Source: an uncultured Lachnospiraceae bacterium | Lineage (GTDB): Bacteria > Bacillota_A > Clostridia > Lachnospirales > Lachnospiraceae | Length of the DNA stretch: 7,961 nucleotides | Direction: 5' to 3' | Assembly: GCA_910588595.1 (NCBI GenBank) | Contig: CAJUQU010000175.1 | Span: 1-7,961 of the forward strand | Shown: piece by piece, positions 5,647 to 7,961 of the stretch | Position numbering within the stretch: the first letter of the stretch is position 1 | Layout of the letters: every line of letters begins with the position of its first letter | Notes under the pieces: generated by a model | Told to the model about the DNA's origin: nothing | The model's database searches: none | What the model saw: only the letters and a program-made list of their open reading frames with translations | Position numbers and translations under genes: made by a program

Positions 5647-6834
5647 ATGGACTATCAATTAGAACTTAAACAAATTGTGGACTACCCACGGTGCCGTATT
5701 TACCGCGAGTTCATCCGCAGCCTTATGGAAGATAGGGACATCCGCACAAACGGAAGCTCCTATCTTTTTTATTACATGACACTCTGCTCCTATGCCAACT
5801 TCCGCTCCTCCTACCGCCGGATAGAAGGAATTTCCTATCTGGTCGGTCCGGGCGAATGGATATGCAAGACCTCGGAGCTGGCGGAATGGTTCCGCACACG
5901 CTTCCAGCACCAGGCACTGTCCATCCTGGACTTCCTGCAGAAACAGAACTACATCACCTATATCCGGCTCGGCAGGAACAACCTGGTCAAATTCAGCATC
6001 AACGGCTGGAAGCAGCACAATACGGCGCTGGACTACAATTATCCATGTCTGAAGGATGTGGGTTTTTTCTTTTTCCCGGTTGCAGCCGTCCATGAGCTGA
6101 TCAGCATGGGGAAATGTTCGGAAATGGACATAGTGCTGGACCTATGGGTACATGCCATCTACAACGACGGGCAGGTGCAGGGTTCAGAGCTGGGGCCTGT
6201 GGTGTATTTCCGCAACTGCACCAGCAGCCCTCTGACAAACTTCAGTGACCTTGCCTTGCGCTGGGGCATCTCAAAGGCTACAGTGAGCCGCATCTTAAAC
6301 AAGTTACAGGACAAAGAATATCTTTCACTGGTATCGTTCACCGGCAGGCATGGCAGTGTCATCTACCTGTGCAGCTACTTATCTACCATGTTCAATATCA
6401 GTGACGTAATGATTGACAAGGAGGAGATTTCCATGACATTCCAGATCCCAGTACACGTTCCGGAGGCTTCATCCCTTCCTGAAGCAGAACCGATCAGGGA
6501 GGAACAGATCACCATTATGGAGGCGGAAAACAGCGTTTCAGGACAGGCCGCCAGCGTTTCAAAACCGCACATGAAAAAAATCGTCCAAAAAGTGGCGCAA
6601 ATCCTTGCGGCACAAGGAGTTTCGTGCTGTGAATGCCCCCGAACCCAGTATAAGTTATATCCCTTATCCGACTGCAAAGAAACTATAGTTAAGTATTCCT
6701 TACAGATCGCCTGCCCGGACGGGAAGATGCCCTACCGGTTTGAGCTGACTCTTTCCCCCGCCAGCCCACCAGAGGATAACAGCAGACCTACACGATCCAG
6801 CCAAGATGATACAGAAAATGAAGAAAGAAGGTAA
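5647..6834 (+). CDS. Double winged-helix regulatory / replication-initiator-like protein
   Basis: A 395-residue cytoplasmic protein. Residues about 38-122 look like a replication-initiator winged helix: 'LFYYMTLCSYANF' (helix), 'GISYLVGPGEWICKTSELAE' and 'ALSILDFLQKQNYITYIRLG' (recognition helix and wing). A second helix-turn-helix lies at 197-245, with 'DLALRWGISKATVSRILNKL' followed by a wing, resembling MarR-type proteins. An acidic Pro/Glu-rich linker (about 268-300) leads to a small C-terminal domain (305-372, 'KIVQKVAQILAAQGV'...'YSLQIACPDGKMPYRFELTL') that I do not recognise, and a polar tail. An AGGAGG lies 5 nt before the ATG, and a terminator-like hairpin sits in the leader. The next gene starts 6 nt after the stop. 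Likely role: DNA binding for element replication or control of transfer genes; specific function unknown. Confidence 0.75.
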   Translation: MDYQLELKQIVDYPRCRIYREFIRSLMEDRDIRTNGSSYLFYYMTLCSYANFRSSYRRIEGISYLVGPGEWICKTSELAEWFRTRFQHQALSILDFLQKQNYITYIRLGRNNLVKFSINGWKQHNTALDYNYPCLKDVGFFFFPVAAVHELISMGKCSEMDIVLDLWVHAIYNDGQVQGSELGPVVYFRNCTSSPLTNFSDLALRWGISKATVSRILNKLQDKEYLSLVSFTGRHGSVIYLCSYLSTMFNISDVMIDKEEISMTFQIPVHVPEASSLPEAEPIREEQITIMEAENSVSGQAASVSKPHMKKIVQKVAQILAAQGVSCCECPRTQYKLYPLSDCKETIVKYSLQIACPDGKMPYRFELTLSPASPPEDNSRPTRSSQDDTENEERR

Positions 6835-6840
6835 ACCATC

Positions 6841-7380
6841 ATGCCAAATACAAGACAAAACAAAAATATTCCCTCAGAGCAGGAGAATCCCCTGTTCCAT
6901 GACACATGGAAACTGTTAAAAAACTACCGGGATGCCGTCTGGAACCTGGAGCTGGCCGTCCAGCAGGTAAGGAGCACCTTTGAGATTGAGTACGGAAGCA
7001 GCATTGAAGAATTCCTAGACTCCATATACCTTGCCGGGGCAGACATCGGCGGATCAAAGCTGGAGGATTACGCAAAGAGCATTGAACGAAGCAACAAGAT
7101 GCTGACACTCCTAAACTCTGCTGTAGACATCCTGCGCAGCAAGCATAAGCATGGGGAACAATATTACTGGATACTCTATTACAGCTATCTCTCTCCCCAG
7201 CAGCTCCAGAACACGGATGAGATCATCGAGAACCTGCGGCCGCATATTGCTAACATTTCCCACAGGACCTATTACCGAAAACGCCCGGAAGCGGTCCAGG
7301 CACTCAGTTCCATCCTCTGGGGGTACACCTCAAAAGACTGCCTTGAAATGCTGGATAAGTTCTTTCCGGAAGGGAAATGA
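6841..7380 (+). CDS. ArpU-like / sigma-region-4-like regulator
   Basis: A 179-residue soluble, mostly helical protein. The N-terminal 20 residues are polar. Residues about 20-105 form helices with 'LKNYRDAVWNLELAVQQVR' and 'YAKSIERSNKMLTLLNSAVD'. The C-terminal part has 'EQYYWILYYSYLSPQ' then a putative helix-turn-helix at about 124-150 ('NTDEIIENLRPHIANISHRT', then 'YYRKRPEAVQALSSILWGY'). This layout, including the Y-Y-R-x-R before a final helix ending L-W-G, resembles phage ArpU/DUF1492 late regulators and sigma-70 region 4 folds. The ATG is 6 nt after the upstream stop; the AAGG site overlaps the end of that gene, so translation is probably coupled. An intergenic promoter follows. Inferred role: control of the conjugation genes downstream. 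Confidence 0.65.
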   Translation: MPNTRQNKNIPSEQENPLFHDTWKLLKNYRDAVWNLELAVQQVRSTFEIEYGSSIEEFLDSIYLAGADIGGSKLEDYAKSIERSNKMLTLLNSAVDILRSKHKHGEQYYWILYYSYLSPQQLQNTDEIIENLRPHIANISHRTYYRKRPEAVQALSSILWGYTSKDCLEMLDKFFPEGK

Positions 7381-7382
7381 CA

Positions 7383-7432
7383 GATTGGCAGCGGATTGGC
7401 GCACAAATTTCGCAAACTGGCACGGTATTGCG
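7383..7432 (+). repeat. Candidate operator: direct repeat and dyad upstream of promoter
   Basis: GATTGGC occurs at 7383-7389 and again at 7394-7400, with starts 11 bp apart, about one helical turn. It is followed by CGCAA (7411-7415) and TTGCG (7428-7432) as an inverted pair ending one base before the -35 box. The positions fit activator or repressor sites, but the elements are short. Confidence 0.35.
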
Positions 7433-7433
7433 A

Positions 7434-7462
7434 TTTACAGGTAAAAATGCCCATGCTATAAT
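7434..7462 (+). promoter_or_regulatory. Near-consensus extended -10 promoter
   Basis: -35 TTTACA (7434-7439, 5/6 match), a 17-nt spacer ending TGC, and a perfect -10 TATAAT (7457-7462). Transcription should begin near 7469. It lies about 180 bp upstream of the prepilin gene and about 40 bp upstream of a terminator, so it drives a long structured leader or a small RNA. Confidence 0.8.
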
Positions 7463-7510
7463 GGTCATGCTCAAAATTGTAACTGCGCCCATATCCATTC
7501 CATTTTTCAG

Positions 7511-7541
7511 GCATCTGCAAACCCGCAGGTGCTGTTTTTTT
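7511..7541 (+). terminator. Rho-independent terminator 1 in prepilin leader
   Basis: GCATCTGC (7511-7518) pairs with GCAGGTGC (7525-7532), 8 bp with one G-T wobble, around AAACCC. A run of seven T follows at 7535-7541. Confidence 0.8.
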
Positions 7542-7602
7542 GCAGTCCGTATGCCGTGTCTTCTGACATGGCACAGTTGACCGGCAGCCTTTCACGGACT
7601 GC
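7542..7602 (+). promoter_or_regulatory. Possible antiterminator stem
   Basis: GCAGTCCGT (7542-7550), starting right after the T-run of terminator 1, is an exact complement of ACGGACTGC (7594-7602). This 9-bp stem would enclose the 7552-7573 hairpin. Its 3' strand shares bases 7599-7602 with terminator 2, so the two structures cannot coexist. Confidence 0.5.
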
Positions 7603-7611
7603 CGGTCTTTT
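7579..7611 (+). terminator. Rho-independent terminator 2 in prepilin leader
   Basis: GACCGGCAG (7579-7587) pairs perfectly with CTGCCGGTC (7599-7607), a 9-bp GC-rich stem, followed by TTTT (7608-7611) and CT. It ends 19 nt before the ribosome site of the prepilin gene. Confidence 0.7.
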
Positions 7612-7630
7612 CTACCATATTAACATTTAC

Positions 7631-7636
7631 AGGAGG
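7631..7636 (+). promoter_or_regulatory. Consensus ribosome binding site for a TTG start
   Basis: AGGAGG followed by 7 nt (TAATTCA) and TTG at 7644. No ATG or GTG is suitably placed, so the site supports TTG initiation. Confidence 0.8.
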
Positions 7637-7643
7637 TAATTCA

Positions 7644-7932
7644 TTGAAAAACAAAGAGAACACCAACCAAATCAAAGGGAACACGCTTCCCGGAAAGAAG
7701 AAATTCCGCATCCCCTACCAGAACATCATCCTGGGTGTGGCAGCCTTTGCCTACTTTTTTGTCCTGCAGACCAACCAGGTGCTCGCAACGGATATGTGGA
7801 CCAAAGCGGAATCCATCATGAAGGATGTCTATGGCAAGATCCTGGGCATCTCCACCATTGCTGCCATTGTCACCGCATCCGTCGCACTGCTCCTGATGAA
7901 TAATCAGGAAGGTTACTTCGACTGCAGTTCCT
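7644..7932 (+). CDS. VirB2/TrbC-like prepilin or small conjugation membrane protein (partial)
   Basis: The frame starts at TTG behind a perfect AGGAGG. The product has a long basic N-terminus (Lys/Arg-rich to residue 22), a hydrophobic stretch (about 27-42) and a likely signal-peptidase site V-L-A before Thr49. A mature segment 'TDMWTKAESIMKDVYGKILG' leads into a second hydrophobic helix (about 66-85, 'ISTIAAIVTASVALLLM'). A long signal peptide plus a small mature multi-helix protein is the usual form of VirB2/TrbC pilins of type IV secretion; this is inference, since no exact family is recognised. The apparent stop at 7932-7934 is made by the final genomic T plus AG of the adapter, so the gene is open-ended. 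The last ten residues (N-Q-E-G-Y-F-D-C-S-S) look unlike a continuation of the membrane protein and may be chimeric. Confidence 0.65.
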
Positions 7933-7961
7933 AGATCGGAAGAGCGTCGTGTAGGGAAAGA
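7933..7961. other. Illumina adapter remnant (right end)
   Basis: The last 29 bases are the reverse complement of the TruSeq read-1 adapter, starting with AGATCGGAAGAGC. They are not genomic and supply part of a false stop codon to the last gene. Confidence 0.95.

Larger units (their letters stand above)
7469..7612 (+). ncRNA. Candidate small RNA / attenuated 5' leader
   Basis: A transcript from the promoter at 7434-7462 would be about 73 nt if it ended at the first terminator (7541) or about 144 nt at the second (7612). Full read-through enters the prepilin gene. It includes three hairpins: 7511-7532, 7552-7573 (UGCCGUGUC with GACAUGGCA, UUCU loop, one G-U pair) and 7579-7607, plus a competing long-range stem. 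No family is recognised. Ends are predicted from motifs only. Confidence 0.45.
5405..7932 (+). mobile_element. Edge of a putative integrative conjugative element
   Basis: The gene direction switches at 5405, next to a truncated chromosomal gene. The following three genes are a replication-initiator/MarR-like double winged-helix protein, an ArpU-like regulator and a VirB2/TrbC-like prepilin, a combination typical of conjugation modules in Clostridia. No integrase, relaxase or coupling protein is visible because the fragment ends at 7932, and the precise end of the element cannot be set without the opposite end or an empty site. Confidence 0.5.

Noticed and set aside
5659..6093. 144-codon antisense frame under the winged-helix gene
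   Set aside because: It mirrors the coding frame of a clearly real gene and shows no recognisable motif or ribosome site.
7377..7580. 67-codon frame starting in an ATGA overlap with the ArpU-like gene
   Set aside because: It runs through a promoter and a strong terminator, has no good ribosome site, and its composition (C-C-F-F, H-S end) is not protein-like.
27..7932. CRISPR array, tRNA or rRNA genes
   Set aside because: No regularly spaced repeats, cloverleaf with CCA-type end, or rRNA signature was seen on reading either strand.

Overview
The window is a 7.9 kb fragment with Illumina TruSeq-type adapter sequence at both extreme ends (1-26 and 7933-7961), so the biological insert is about 27-7932. 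Protein sequences, gene order and moderate GC point to a gut-type Clostridia, most likely Lachnospiraceae. This is inferred from family resemblance; there is no rRNA to confirm it.

Left part (27-5404), all genes on the minus strand, listed in transcription order: the C-terminal stub of an N-acetylmuramoyl-L-alanine amidase; a Sua5/TsaC-type threonylcarbamoyl-AMP synthase split by a one-base deletion; an RpiB-family isomerase; a secreted coiled-coil plus SleB/CwlJ-like cell-wall hydrolase; a receiver-like/DUF/FHA protein; a PP2C phosphatase; and the first 46 codons of a Ser/Thr kinase. The last three form a compact phospho-signalling cassette (writer, eraser, phospho-threonine reader) with very short spacers. 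It lies downstream of housekeeping and cell-wall genes.

Middle (5405-5646): a gene-free stretch where the amidase homology stops abruptly. It holds several inverted repeats and a strong terminator-like hairpin just before the next gene. It looks like a chromosome/mobile-element boundary, although a library chimera cannot be excluded.

Right part (5647-7932), plus strand: two coupled genes for a double-winged-helix replication/regulatory protein and an ArpU-like sigma-region-4-type regulator, then a 263 bp gap, then the start of a VirB2/TrbC-like pilin precursor that runs into the adapter. This resembles the edge of a conjugative element. The gap contains a near-consensus promoter, two intrinsic terminators and a 9-bp perfect pairing that would compete with the second terminator. 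This candidate attenuated leader or small RNA is the most interesting non-coding signal in the window.
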